From positions 248,001-312,000 of the forward strand of contig NZ_AP024651.1 of assembly GCF_019977295.1 (NCBI RefSeq): a stretch of 64,000 nt of DNA. Reading direction: 5' to 3'. The position numbers and the translations under genes were made by a program. Each line of letters opens with the position of its first letter. The first letter of the stretch is position 1. Below the pieces are notes generated by a model. That model saw only the letters and a program-made list of their open reading frames with translations. It was not told the origin of the DNA and ran no database searches. This document shows positions 32,619 to 40,742 of this stretch, in pieces. This DNA comes from Arthrobacter sp. StoSoilB20 (lineage in GTDB: Bacteria > Actinomycetota > Actinomycetes > Actinomycetales > Micrococcaceae).

Positions 32619-33586
32619 CAGGCGTAATCCTCCGGCGCGGTGCGGTGGCCCGGGAAAATATCGTCCAAGCGCTTGAGGGCGTCCTCGTTCAAGGTGACGT
32701 CCAGCGCCCGGATGGCCGCATCCAGTTGTTCCTGCGTGCGTGGCCCAACAATCGGCGCCGTGACGGCCGGCTGGTGCAGCAGCCAGGCCAGGGCGACGTC
32801 GCCGGGTGCGTGGCCCAGCTCGTCCGCGAAATCCTCGTACCGGCGGATCTGGTCCTCGTGCTTCTTGAGGGTCTCCAGTGCGCGGCCCTCGGCGCGGCGT
32901 ACCCCCTGTTCTTCCTTCTTGAGCACGCCACCCAACAGCCCTCCCTGCAGCGGCGACCACGGGATCAGGCCCAAGCCATATTGTTGGGCCGCCGGAATGA
33001 CCTCAAGCTCAAGTTCGCGCCGGAACAGGTTGTAAATGGACTGCTCGCTGACCAGGCCCGTGTAATTCCGCCTCCGGGCAGCTTCCTGCGCCTGGGCGAT
33101 ATGCCAACCCGCAAAGTTGCTGCTGCCCGAGTACAGAATCTTGCCCTGCTGGACGGCAACCTCGATCGCCTGCCAGATTTCGTCCCACGGGGTCTCGCGA
33201 TCAATGTGGTGGAACTGGTGGATGTCGATGTAATCCGTCTGCAAACGCTTCAGGCTCGCGTCCAGTGCACGGCGGATGTTCAATGCGGACAGCTTGGACT
33301 CGTTGGGCCGGTCCGTCATGGTGCCGTACAACTTGGTGGCCAGGACCGTGCGCTCGCGGCGCTCGCCGCCCTTCGCGAACCAGCGGCCGATGATTTCCTC
33401 GGTCCAGCCCCGGTGCTCCACGCCGCCATAGACGTTGGCGGTGTCGAAGAAGTTGATGCCGGAATCCAGCGCAGAATCCATGATCGAGTGGGCTGTCGCT
33501 TCGTCCGTCTGGGGGCCGAAATTCATGGTGCCCAGGCAGAGGCGGGATACTTTCAGGCCGGAACGGCCAAGATGGGTGTACTGCAT
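32615..33586 (-). CDS. Aldo/keto reductase (YajO/YccK-like) 2
   Basis: This 323-aa AKR of the longer type has MQYTHLGRSGLKVSRLCLGT at the start, FFDTANVYGG (Asp, Tyr), VLATKLYG (Lys), IHQFHHIDRETPWDE (His), and a C-terminal QLDAAIRALD helix. It may act on sugars or aldehydes. It starts 38 bases after the stop of the other upstream AKR gene and overlaps the epimerase start, so it belongs to the same transcript. Confidence 0.92.
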   Translation of the reverse strand: MQYTHLGRSGLKVSRLCLGTMNFGPQTDEATAHSIMDSALDSGINFFDTANVYGGVEHRGWTEEIIGRWFAKGGERRERTVLATKLYGTMTDRPNESKLSALNIRRALDASLKRLQTDYIDIHQFHHIDRETPWDEIWQAIEVAVQQGKILYSGSSNFAGWHIAQAQEAARRRNYTGLVSEQSIYNLFRRELELEVIPAAQQYGLGLIPWSPLQGGLLGGVLKKEEQGVRRAEGRALETLKKHEDQIRRYEDFADELGHAPGDVALAWLLHQPAVTAPIVGPRTQEQLDAAIRALDVTLNEDALKRLDDIFPGHRTAPEDYAW

Positions 33587-33624
33587 GTTCGTCCTTAGTT
33601 GTTAGGGCTGGGTGAAAGCGGTTC

Positions 33625-34446
33625 CTAGAGCTGGGTGAAAGCGGCGACGGCGGGATCGGAACCGATGCGGGCGCCCGCCTCAAGTGCCGTAACGGCTGCC
33701 AGTTCTGATTCGGTGAGGGAAAGGTCTGCTGCGCCGAAGTTCTCGCGCATGCGTGCGGAGTCCGCAGACTTGGGGATCACGATGGTCCCCTGCGCCAGGT
33801 GCCAGGCCAGGATTACCTGTGCAGGAGTGGTGCCATGTGCCGCGGCCACCAATGCCACCTGCTCGGCGTTAAGGTCCTTGCCTTGGCCCAGCGGGCTGTA
33901 CGCCTCCACCGCGATGCTCAGGTCGCGGCACTTGTTGGCCAGCCCGCCCTGCTGGTAGGTGGGGTGGACCTCGATCTGGTTCACTGCCGGGACCACGTCT
34001 GCCTCGCGAAGAAGCGTGTCCAGGTGCTCGGACAGGAAATTGGAGACGCCGATCGCCCGGATCTGCTTGTCCTGGTAGAGCTTCTCCATCTCTTTCCAAG
34101 CCTGCGTGTAAAGGCCCTGCGACGGGACCGGCCAGTGGATCAGGTAGAGGTCAATGACTTCCAGGCCCAAGGCATCACGGCTTCGCTGGAAGGCATCGTA
34201 GGCCTCGCCCTGTTCGCCGTTGCGAAGCTTGGTGGTGATGAAGAGTTCCTCGCGGGCAATCCCTGAAGCTGCAATGGCAGCGCCGACTCCTGCCTCATTG
34301 CGGTACGCGGCAGCGGTGTCGATATGGCGGTAGCCGGCTTCAAAGGCGTCTTCCACTACCTTCTGCGTTTCCTCAGCAGGTACCTGGAAGACACCGAATC
34401 CGAGCTGGGGAATGGTGACGCCGTTGTTCAATGTCAGCTCTGGCAT
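33625..34446 (-). CDS. Aldo/keto reductase (DKG-reductase-like) 3
   Basis: This 273-aa AKR has NNGVTIPQLGFGVFQVP, HIDTAAAYRNE (Asp, Tyr), ITTKLRNG (Lys), LIHWPVPSQG (His), VSNFLSEHL and IPKSADSARMREN. This subtype reduces 2,5-diketo-D-gluconate and other carbonyls. It is the first gene of the five-gene operon and is divergent from the HTH regulator, with about 186 bp in between carrying promoters for both. Confidence 0.93.
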   Translation of the reverse strand: MPELTLNNGVTIPQLGFGVFQVPAEETQKVVEDAFEAGYRHIDTAAAYRNEAGVGAAIAASGIAREELFITTKLRNGEQGEAYDAFQRSRDALGLEVIDLYLIHWPVPSQGLYTQAWKEMEKLYQDKQIRAIGVSNFLSEHLDTLLREADVVPAVNQIEVHPTYQQGGLANKCRDLSIAVEAYSPLGQGKDLNAEQVALVAAAHGTTPAQVILAWHLAQGTIVIPKSADSARMRENFGAADLSLTESELAAVTALEAGARIGSDPAVAAFTQL

Positions 34447-34632
34447 GACGGTCTCCTTCGACGGGATGATGATGGTGGTGACACTCCAGAAAGCGTTTTC
34501 GGAGGCTCTGTACCGAGCCTATGCACTTTTGGCTGCAGAGTCAGCAATCCAACCTGATCCTGTTTTTCCTAGGTCTGGTAGTCCTACCCACAAAGGTGGT
34601 CTTTCACACGTTCCAAACGGCAGAATGGACGA

Positions 34633-35520
34633 ATGGGTCAAAGCGCCGAGTTCGGAAAATTCCTCAAAGTCATGCGTGCCCGCCTCACACCCGAAGACGC
34701 CGGAACCCTGGAATCCAGTGGTTCGCGCCGGGTGCCCGGCCTCCGCCGCGAGGAAGTGGCACGCCTGTCCGGAGTGAGCACGGACTACTACACGCGCCTT
34801 GAGCAAGGCCGCAACATCCACCCCTCCAAGGCTGTGCTGGAATCCGTGGCCCGCGCACTTCGGCTGGACGCAGGGGAGCAGGCGCACATGATGGACCTGC
34901 TGGAGCACTGCGCCGGCTCGGCTGGAACTCCCGGCCCCGTCCAGAAGGTGCGGCCCGCGGTGCGGCAGCTGCTGGACGCCGTCGGGGATGTTCCTGCCTT
35001 GGTGTTGGGGCGCCGTGCCGACGTCCTGGCCGGAAACCGCCTGGCCCATTTGTTGTTCACCGACTTCACGGCGTTGCCCGCAGGGGAGCGGAACCTCACG
35101 CGTTGGATCATCCTTGATCCCGCAGCAGGGTTGCTGTTCAGGGACTGGAAGACCGTGGCGGCTGAGGCCGTGGGGGCGCTGCGCATGGACGTAGGCCGGC
35201 ATCCCAATGATCCCCAGACCAACCAACTCGTGGGGGAGCTTGCCGTCCACAGTGAACATTTCCGTCAGTGGTGGGCCGGGCACCGGGTCACGTCGAGGTC
35301 CGCGGGAACCATTCGGCTGCACCACCCCGTGGTGGGGGACCTGGAACTGAACTTTGAAACCCTCAGTCTCCCGGACGACCCCGACCAGATGCTGAGGGTG
35401 TATTCCGCGAAGGCCGGTTCGCCGTCGTCGGACGCTTTGACGCTGCTCAACATCGGCGACGTCGGCACCAGCGCCAACCCATCGGCTGTGCCCGAACCCT
35501 CTCGCCGAGATGCCAGTTGA
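34633..35520 (+). CDS. HTH regulator with MmyB-like ligand-binding domain
   Basis: This 295-aa protein has an N-terminal XRE-type HTH (RVPGLRREEVARLSGVSTDYYTRLEQGRN) and a PAS-like MmyB domain ending in LRVYSAKAGSPSSDALTLL. This family is common in actinobacteria and often represses a divergently transcribed oxidoreductase gene, so the AKR operon is the obvious target. The start ATG at 34633 has no strong ribosome binding site. Confidence 0.9.
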   Translation: MGQSAEFGKFLKVMRARLTPEDAGTLESSGSRRVPGLRREEVARLSGVSTDYYTRLEQGRNIHPSKAVLESVARALRLDAGEQAHMMDLLEHCAGSAGTPGPVQKVRPAVRQLLDAVGDVPALVLGRRADVLAGNRLAHLLFTDFTALPAGERNLTRWIILDPAAGLLFRDWKTVAAEAVGALRMDVGRHPNDPQTNQLVGELAVHSEHFRQWWAGHRVTSRSAGTIRLHHPVVGDLELNFETLSLPDDPDQMLRVYSAKAGSPSSDALTLLNIGDVGTSANPSAVPEPSRRDAS

Positions 35521-35574
35521 TGACAATCCCGAGCCCCGGAACTGTCAGCAACTGCCATCTGGCGGAGGGGTGGG

Positions 35575-35784
35575 TCAGCGCTCCAAGCGGAAACCGAGCT
35601 TGATGGTGACCTGCCAGTCGGCAACTGCGCCGTCCTCGAGGTGGCCGCGGATTTCCTTGACCTCAAACCAGTCGAGGTTCCGCAAGGTTTCGGACGCGGT
35701 GGCGATCCCGTTCTTGATGGCGTCGTCAACGCCCTCCGTGGAAGTTCCTACAATTTCGGAAACGCTATAGGTGTGGCCAGCCAT
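35575..35784 (-). CDS. Dodecin family flavin-binding protein
   Basis: This is a 69-aa protein starting MAGHTYSVSEIVGTSTEGVD, with the conserved WFEVKEIRGHLEDG and a beta strand VADWQVTIKLGFRLE. Dodecins are hollow dodecamers that store or buffer flavins. The open frame extends upstream to 35913, but GAGGAGC lies directly before the ATG at 35784 and the length is exactly that of dodecins. It is a single gene. Confidence 0.93.
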   Translation of the reverse strand: MAGHTYSVSEIVGTSTEGVDDAIKNGIATASETLRNLDWFEVKEIRGHLEDGAVADWQVTIKLGFRLER

Positions 35785-35897
35785 GGTGCTCCTCATCAAC
35801 GTCTTACGAATCTCTGGAAAGGTAAATCCGGCCCGCCGGGCAGGCCGTTTATGCAGACTAGCCCACGGATCACCGCGCGGCCAGAGCCTGCAGCGGC

Positions 35898-36704
35898 CTA
35901 GCTTTCGCGCCAATCATTGCTGGTGATGTGCGAGCCCGCCTGCGGCCCCATCTGCAGCATTCCGCCGTCCACCGGCCACGATGCGCCGTTGACGTAGCTC
36001 GAATCCGGGGACGCCAGGAATGCGATCACCGCTGCGATCTCGCGGGCGTCACCGGGACGGCCAACAGGCACGCCGGGACGTTCCTTGCCCTTGGGGTCCT
36101 CGTCTTCCTGGCCGGTCATGGGGGTTGCGATCTCACCCGGTGCCACATTGTTGGCGGTAATCCCGTGTTCAGCGAGTTCCAGGGCCATGGTCTTGATGAG
36201 GCCACCCAGACCGTGCTTGGAAGCGTCGTAGGCCGAGGCCCCAACACGTGGTTGGAACTCATGGACGCTGGTGACTGCGATGATCCGCCCGCCGCGGCCG
36301 GCCTTCACCATCCGCTTGGCAGCTGTTTGCATGGCCACGAAGGCGCCGTTGAGGTTGGTGTCCAAGGTGGACATCCAGGTGTCGTAGTCCAACTCAAGGA
36401 ACTTGGTGCCATCGCCGGTGCCGGAGTTGTTGACGAATACATCCACCCCGCCAAGTTCCTCCGCCAGATCCTCGATGGCGGCAGCTGTTCCGCGGACATC
36501 CGTGGTGTCCAGTTGATGGACCACTGCTTTCCGGCCGAGACCGCGGACTTCCTCGGCTGTTTCCTCCGCGCCCTGCTGGTCTGAGTGCCACGTGATGCCA
36601 ACGTCCATGCCGGCTTTGGCCAACGCCACCGCAGTGGCCTTTCCGATGCCTGAATCCGATCCTGTGACGATGGCGGTCTGCGGAGAAAATGGTGCGCTGC
36701 TCAT
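35898..36704 (-). CDS. SDR family oxidoreductase
   Basis: This 268-aa classical SDR has the TGxxxGIG motif VTGSDSGIGKAT, NNSGTGDG, the catalytic Ser in IIAVTSVHEF, the YDASKHG motif (Tyr, Lys) and a C-terminal PVDGGMLQMGP. The frame is open to 36851, but the ATG at 36704 has AGGA upstream and the N-terminus begins immediately before the nucleotide-binding strand. The substrate is unknown; sequences of this type include glucose dehydrogenases and general-stress SDRs. Confidence 0.88.
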   Translation of the reverse strand: MSSAPFSPQTAIVTGSDSGIGKATAVALAKAGMDVGITWHSDQQGAEETAEEVRGLGRKAVVHQLDTTDVRGTAAAIEDLAEELGGVDVFVNNSGTGDGTKFLELDYDTWMSTLDTNLNGAFVAMQTAAKRMVKAGRGGRIIAVTSVHEFQPRVGASAYDASKHGLGGLIKTMALELAEHGITANNVAPGEIATPMTGQEDEDPKGKERPGVPVGRPGDAREIAAVIAFLASPDSSYVNGASWPVDGGMLQMGPQAGSHITSNDWRES

Positions 36705-36865
36705 GGTCCTGCCTTTCGGTCGTGTGATCGTTCCGATAGTTGTATCCCTACCCAGTGACACCGGCCGTAAACACTCCCGGTTCAAAGGGTTATCCCGGCC
36801 GAAGGTGATCGAGTGTAGATTTTCTTGCAGCAGCACCCAGTGAATCCCCACAACCAGGAGTACTC

Positions 36866-37297
36866 ATGTCAGAAGTTATTGTGGTCGGCGTTGACAGCAG
36901 CTAGACGGCCAAACGGGCAGCCGTGGCAGCAGCGAAGCTCGCCACCGCACTCGGCGCCGAACTGCACGTAATCAGCGGCTTCTCCGATGACCGGATCGAA
37001 GAATTCGGCAGCGGCAGCGACCGCATCACAGTGTCCTCGGCCGACTCAGCGGAATACGTTGCCCGCAAGGTTTCCGAGGAGCTGGACGTCCCCGCAGGCA
37101 ACATCAAGTACTTCGCGGCCCGCGGAACACCGGCCAACGCCCTCATCAACTACGCCGAGACCAACAACGCCTCGCTGATCGTGGTGGGCAACAAGCGCAT
37201 GAGGGGCTTGGGCCGCGTCCTGGGCAGCATCGCCAACAGCGTGGCACACGGTGCACCGTGCGACGTGTACATCGTGAACACGGACGTAGACGCGTAG
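36866..37297 (+). pseudogene. Universal stress protein (UspA) with in-frame amber codon
   Basis: The ATG at 36866 starts MSEVIVVGVDSS, the expected first strand of a UspA protein, then TAG at 36902-36904 interrupts, and the same frame continues intact as TAKRAAVAAAKLATALGAE to the stop at 37297. The rest has the ATP-binding motif GNKRMRGLGRVLGSIANSVAH. The stop most likely replaces CAG (one C to T change). An internal GTG at 36923 could start a 124-aa fragment, but that would lack the first strand. It could be a real nonsense mutation, or a sequencing error. A good terminator follows. Confidence 0.85.
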
Positions 37298-37313
37298 CCA
37301 ACCAAAGTACCTG

Positions 37314-37349
37314 GCAGAGGCCGTTGTGGAAGTTCACAACGGCCTCTGC
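37314..37349 (+). terminator. Terminator of universal stress protein gene
   Basis: A perfect 15-bp stem (GCAGAGGCCGTTGTG with its complement) and a 6-base loop GAAGTT follow 16 bases after the stop. Only a short T-rich stretch follows. Confidence 0.75.
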
Positions 37350-37385
37350 TGTTACTCAGTTGGGTTCCGGGCGGCGTAGCTGGGC

Positions 37386-37964
37386 TTAGCGGCGGGTCTT
37401 ACGGGTGGCCTTCGTGATGCCCTTGAGGGCCAGGACCACACCGGTGCCCACCAGCAGCCACGGCCCGGCGACGATGATCGGGTCCATCCACTGGTGCTTG
37501 GTATCCGCCCGCTTCCTTCCCCACCGTGAAGCGATGCCGCGGTTCTTGAACTCGCTCAGCACCCCGGTTTCGGTGATCGGGTTGTCCGGGTGCAGTGTGC
37601 CAAAGGACCGCAGGTGGCTTTCCCAGGCATCAACCCGGTCACCCGCGATCAGGAGCAGCCAGTGCGCGGCCCGTCCTACGCTGTACTTATAGGCGTACTT
37701 CCGGATGGCACCTGAAACGCCCTTTGGAGGGGTGGATGTTCCAAAAACAGGCGTCAGGAATTTGTGTTCAACAGAGCGTTCCCGGGGCCACTTCTCTTCC
37801 TGGCGCTCAGGGAAGTCCCAGTGCGCACCGGTGGGAATCCCGCGCTGCTCGCGTGGGAAAGACGGCCGGTCCTTGGGGTCCAGATCGACGCCCCACCCCG
37901 GAATTTTGGCCCGCAGTTCTTCAGGCGTTGGCCGCGGGATCGGCCTTTCTGCTGTGTACGGCAT
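37386..37964 (-). CDS. Hypothetical protein with C-terminal membrane segment
   Basis: This 192-aa protein has a basic, Pro-rich N-terminal part (about 1-95) with PGWGVDLDPKDRPSFPRE, a helical middle (YSVGRAAHWLLLIAGDRVDAWESHL) and one likely TM helix near the end (about 162-182, IIVAGPWLLVGTGVVLALKG). I do not recognise a function. It is transcribed in the same direction as the broken dehydrogenase, which ends 33 bases upstream. Confidence 0.7.
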   Translation of the reverse strand: MPYTAERPIPRPTPEELRAKIPGWGVDLDPKDRPSFPREQRGIPTGAHWDFPERQEEKWPRERSVEHKFLTPVFGTSTPPKGVSGAIRKYAYKYSVGRAAHWLLLIAGDRVDAWESHLRSFGTLHPDNPITETGVLSEFKNRGIASRWGRKRADTKHQWMDPIIVAGPWLLVGTGVVLALKGITKATRKTRR

Positions 37965-37997
37965 GATGTTCCTCCTTGCTATGCCTGATCCGGACGC

Positions 37998-39139
37998 CTA
38001 GACAGTGGTCACGATCGGCTTGATGCAGTCATCCAGCTTGGCCGAGAAGATGTGATACCCCTCGGCGATGTGTTCCAGCGGAATCCGATGCGTAATGATG
38101 TCGCTGGGCTTCAGGTGGCCGTTCTGAATGTGCTCGAACAGCCGTGGCCACTGCCGCTTCACGGGACATTGGTTCATTCGCAGCGTCAGCCCCTTGTTCA
38201 TGGCATCTCCGAACTTCACGGCGCTGAACATCGGCCCATAAGCGCCCACCACCGACACCGTTCCGCCTTTGCGGACCGAATCGATGGCCCAGTTCAAGGC
38301 AACGGGCGAACCGCCTTGCAGCTTGAACTTGGACGATGTGATGTGTTGGGTGAGGTTGCCGTCAGCTTCGGCTCCGACGGCGTCAATCACCACGTCTGCG
38401 CCAAGATGGTCCGTGGCCTTCTTCATTTCCACCACAATGTCGTCGTATTCATTGAAGTTGTACGTTTCGGCGTGGGCAAACTCCCGGGCCTTCTCCAAGC
38501 GGTACTCCAGGTGGTCAATGACGATCACGCGCCCCGCGCCCATCAACCACGACGACTTCGCGGCGTACAGCCCCACCGGTCCGGCACCAAAAACCACACC
38601 GTGTCGCCCTGTTCAATGTCTCCCAACTGGGCCCCGAAGTAGCCGGTGGGGAGGGCGTCGGTGAGCATTACCGCGTCCTCCTGGTCCATCCATTCGGGGA
38701 TCTTGCCGGGCCCGACGTCGGCGAACGGCACCCGCACGAACTCCGCCTGGCCGCCGTCGTAACCGCCGGTGGTGTGGGAGTAGCCGTAAATGCCGCCCAC
38801 CGCCGTCGCGTTCGGGTTGACGTTGTGGCAGTTGGAATACAGTCCGCGGGCGCAGAAGAAGCACGACCCGCAGTACACATTGAAGGGAACCATGACGCGG
38901 TCGCCCACCTTCAGGTTCTCCACGGACGGGCCGACTTGGTGGACCTCGCCCACGAATTCATGCCCGAACGTCATCCCCACCCGCGTATCGGGCATCATGC
39001 CGTGATACAGGTGAAGATCCGAGCCGCAGATCGCGGCTCCCGTCACCCGGACTATGGCGTCATTGGGATGCTCGATCCGGGGGATATCTTTTTCTTCGAC
39101 CCTGACTTTATAAGGGCCGCGGTACACCATTGCTCGCAT
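37998..39139 (-). pseudogene. Zinc alcohol dehydrogenase (formaldehyde dehydrogenase-like), frameshifted
   Basis: The N-terminal half (from ATG 39139, preceded by GGAGG) reads MRAMVYRGPYKVRVEEKDIP, AAICGSDLHLYHG and GHEFVGEV (catalytic zinc ligands), and a four-Cys structural zinc loop (CGSCFFCARGLYSNC). It leaves frame near 38596: after GDTVW it runs into a wrong frame. The other frame continues with FGAGPVGLYAA, SIDSVRKGGTVSVVGAY and the end, complete to 37998. Loss of one base near the run GTGTGGTTTTT explains both halves. As read, only an N-terminal fragment of about 200 aa would be made. The family is the glutathione-independent formaldehyde/threonine-dehydrogenase group of MDR enzymes. 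Confidence 0.85.
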
Positions 39140-39232
39140 TTTTGCCGCCTCCAACAGCTGGCCTTCGATATACGGTAAAAATGCTAAGGCTACTTATTAA
39201 TGATGTCCACCCTTGACATATCTACCCGGCAT

Positions 39233-40741
39233 CTACCCGGCCGCACCGTCGAGCACCGTACCATTGAGCACCGTGACGTTGGAGCGGGTGACGTCCCTTC
39301 CCGTGGACAGCAGCACTGGGCCCGGCTGCGGGGTATCGGAAGTGACGGTGAGGTCCCGCAGCGTGGAACCGTCCGCCGCCACCAGGAGCGTGACACCTTC
39401 GCTGTTGGTCAGGATCACGTCCGGGGCGTTCCCCGTCGCCCCGGCCAGGGTGATGTTGCGGCGGTCGCCCCAAATCACCGACGGCTCGTGATAAATACCG
39501 GGCTGCAGGAGCACAGTGACAGGGCGGGAGTTGTTGGCGGGAATGGCGCCGATCGCCGCGCGGATACTGGCATAATCGCCCGTGCCATCCAGCGCCACGG
39601 TCAACACTTCCCGGAGCGCAGGCGTGGTCCCGCCCAACGGCCCGCCGAAAGCACGCACCAGGGCAGGGAGCGCTTTGGGCGGAGTCAGCTCGTAGGAATA
39701 TGGCGGCACGAACGCAGTACCCCGTTCCTCTCCGGTGTTCCCCGTGCAGTCGTCAAAGACGTTGTTGCGGGCCATCAGTTCGCCGCCGGGACCTTGGTGG
39801 TGCAGGGGGTTCCGGACGTCCCGGAAATAGTTTCCCTCCACCACCAACAGGGCAGCGTTCCGCCCCAACATCCCATAACTGGAGATGTCCTCCAGATAGT
39901 TGTTGAAGACGTGGGAGGCCGCAGTGTTGTCCAGGCTGGCGTTGCGCTGGTGGGTGTTCCGGATCCAGTTGTGATGCAGTGTCAGCCGGGTGACCACGTT
40001 CTGGGTCCACCCCTCGCCCAGGGCCTTGTTGTGGTCCGAGAAGACGTTCCAGGACAGCGTGACGTTGTCGCAGTCCTTGCGGATGTCCACCAGGCCGTCG
40101 CCCAAGCGGGTGAAGTGCATGTGGTCCACCCAGACGTGCGTGCTGGTGTCCATCTGGATCCCGTCCCTGTCATTGTCAGGACGCTTTCCCACAAAATCTC
40201 CGGGAATGTAGGAATCCCGGACAGTGAAGTTGCGGAACACCACGTTGGCCACGTTCACCAGCTTGAACCCGGCATTGACCACCGCCGCTCCTTCGCCTGC
40301 ACCGAGGAAGGATTTGTTGGATGTCACTGTCAGTTTTTCGTACTGCGGGAAGACCAGCTCTCCGTGCAGGATCACCACCAGTGCTTCGGTGCTCTTGGCG
40401 AACCCGCGGAGCTGATCCGGCGTGCCTGCGTGGACCACCCTGCCGCCGGCCCCGCCAGTGGTGCCGTCCCTGCCATGCGCAGCGATGCCGGCGAACCCGG
40501 TGGGTGCCACGGTCCAGGCGCCGCCTTGCCCGTGGTTGATGGGCCCGTGGTTGATGGGCCCGCGCTCGACAGGCAGTCCCGCTTCCCTGAACCCGTTGGA
40601 ACCAAAGCCCGGCAGCACGTCTTCAGCCGCGGCAGCCCGCGTAGCCGCTCCCAGCAGGCCCGTGGAGGCCAAGGTACCGGCGGCAAGCCCGGCGGAAAGA
40701 AGCGTTCGACGTCGGATGGCCGGGTTGTGTGCGTTCGTCAT
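39233..40741 (-). CDS. Pectate lyase (PL1) with truncated pectin methylesterase domain
   Basis: This 502-aa secreted protein has a twin-arginine signal (RRRTLLSAGLAAG). The pectate lyase beta-helix spans about 85-350 with VWVDHMHFTRLGDGLVDIRKD, WNVFSDHNKALGEG and HHNWIRNTHQRN. The C-terminal part (about 378-502) starts as a pectin methylesterase (DGTGDYASIRAAIGAIPA, PGIYHE) but stops after about 120 residues, before the catalytic QDT, DFxYG and RPW motifs. The gene is a duplicate of its upstream neighbour, which has the complete esterase. A 15-bp tandem duplication gives GPINHGPINHG. The ATG at 40741 is one base after the previous stop, so the two are co-expressed. Confidence 0.88.
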   Translation of the reverse strand: MTNAHNPAIRRRTLLSAGLAAGTLASTGLLGAATRAAAAEDVLPGFGSNGFREAGLPVERGPINHGPINHGQGGAWTVAPTGFAGIAAHGRDGTTGGAGGRVVHAGTPDQLRGFAKSTEALVVILHGELVFPQYEKLTVTSNKSFLGAGEGAAVVNAGFKLVNVANVVFRNFTVRDSYIPGDFVGKRPDNDRDGIQMDTSTHVWVDHMHFTRLGDGLVDIRKDCDNVTLSWNVFSDHNKALGEGWTQNVVTRLTLHHNWIRNTHQRNASLDNTAASHVFNNYLEDISSYGMLGRNAALLVVEGNYFRDVRNPLHHQGPGGELMARNNVFDDCTGNTGEERGTAFVPPYSYELTPPKALPALVRAFGGPLGGTTPALREVLTVALDGTGDYASIRAAIGAIPANNSRPVTVLLQPGIYHEPSVIWGDRRNITLAGATGNAPDVILTNSEGVTLLVAADGSTLRDLTVTSDTPQPGPVLLSTGRDVTRSNVTVLNGTVLDGAAG

Positions 40742-40742
40742 C

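Noticed and set aside
36923..37297. Functional 124-aa stress protein from an internal GTG
   Set aside because: It would lack the first beta strand of the UspA fold and has no clear ribosome binding site.
38585..38605. Programmed ribosomal frameshift in the alcohol dehydrogenase gene
   Set aside because: A short T run is present, but there is no stimulatory structure that I can see, and this enzyme family is never made by frameshifting; a deletion or sequencing error is simpler.
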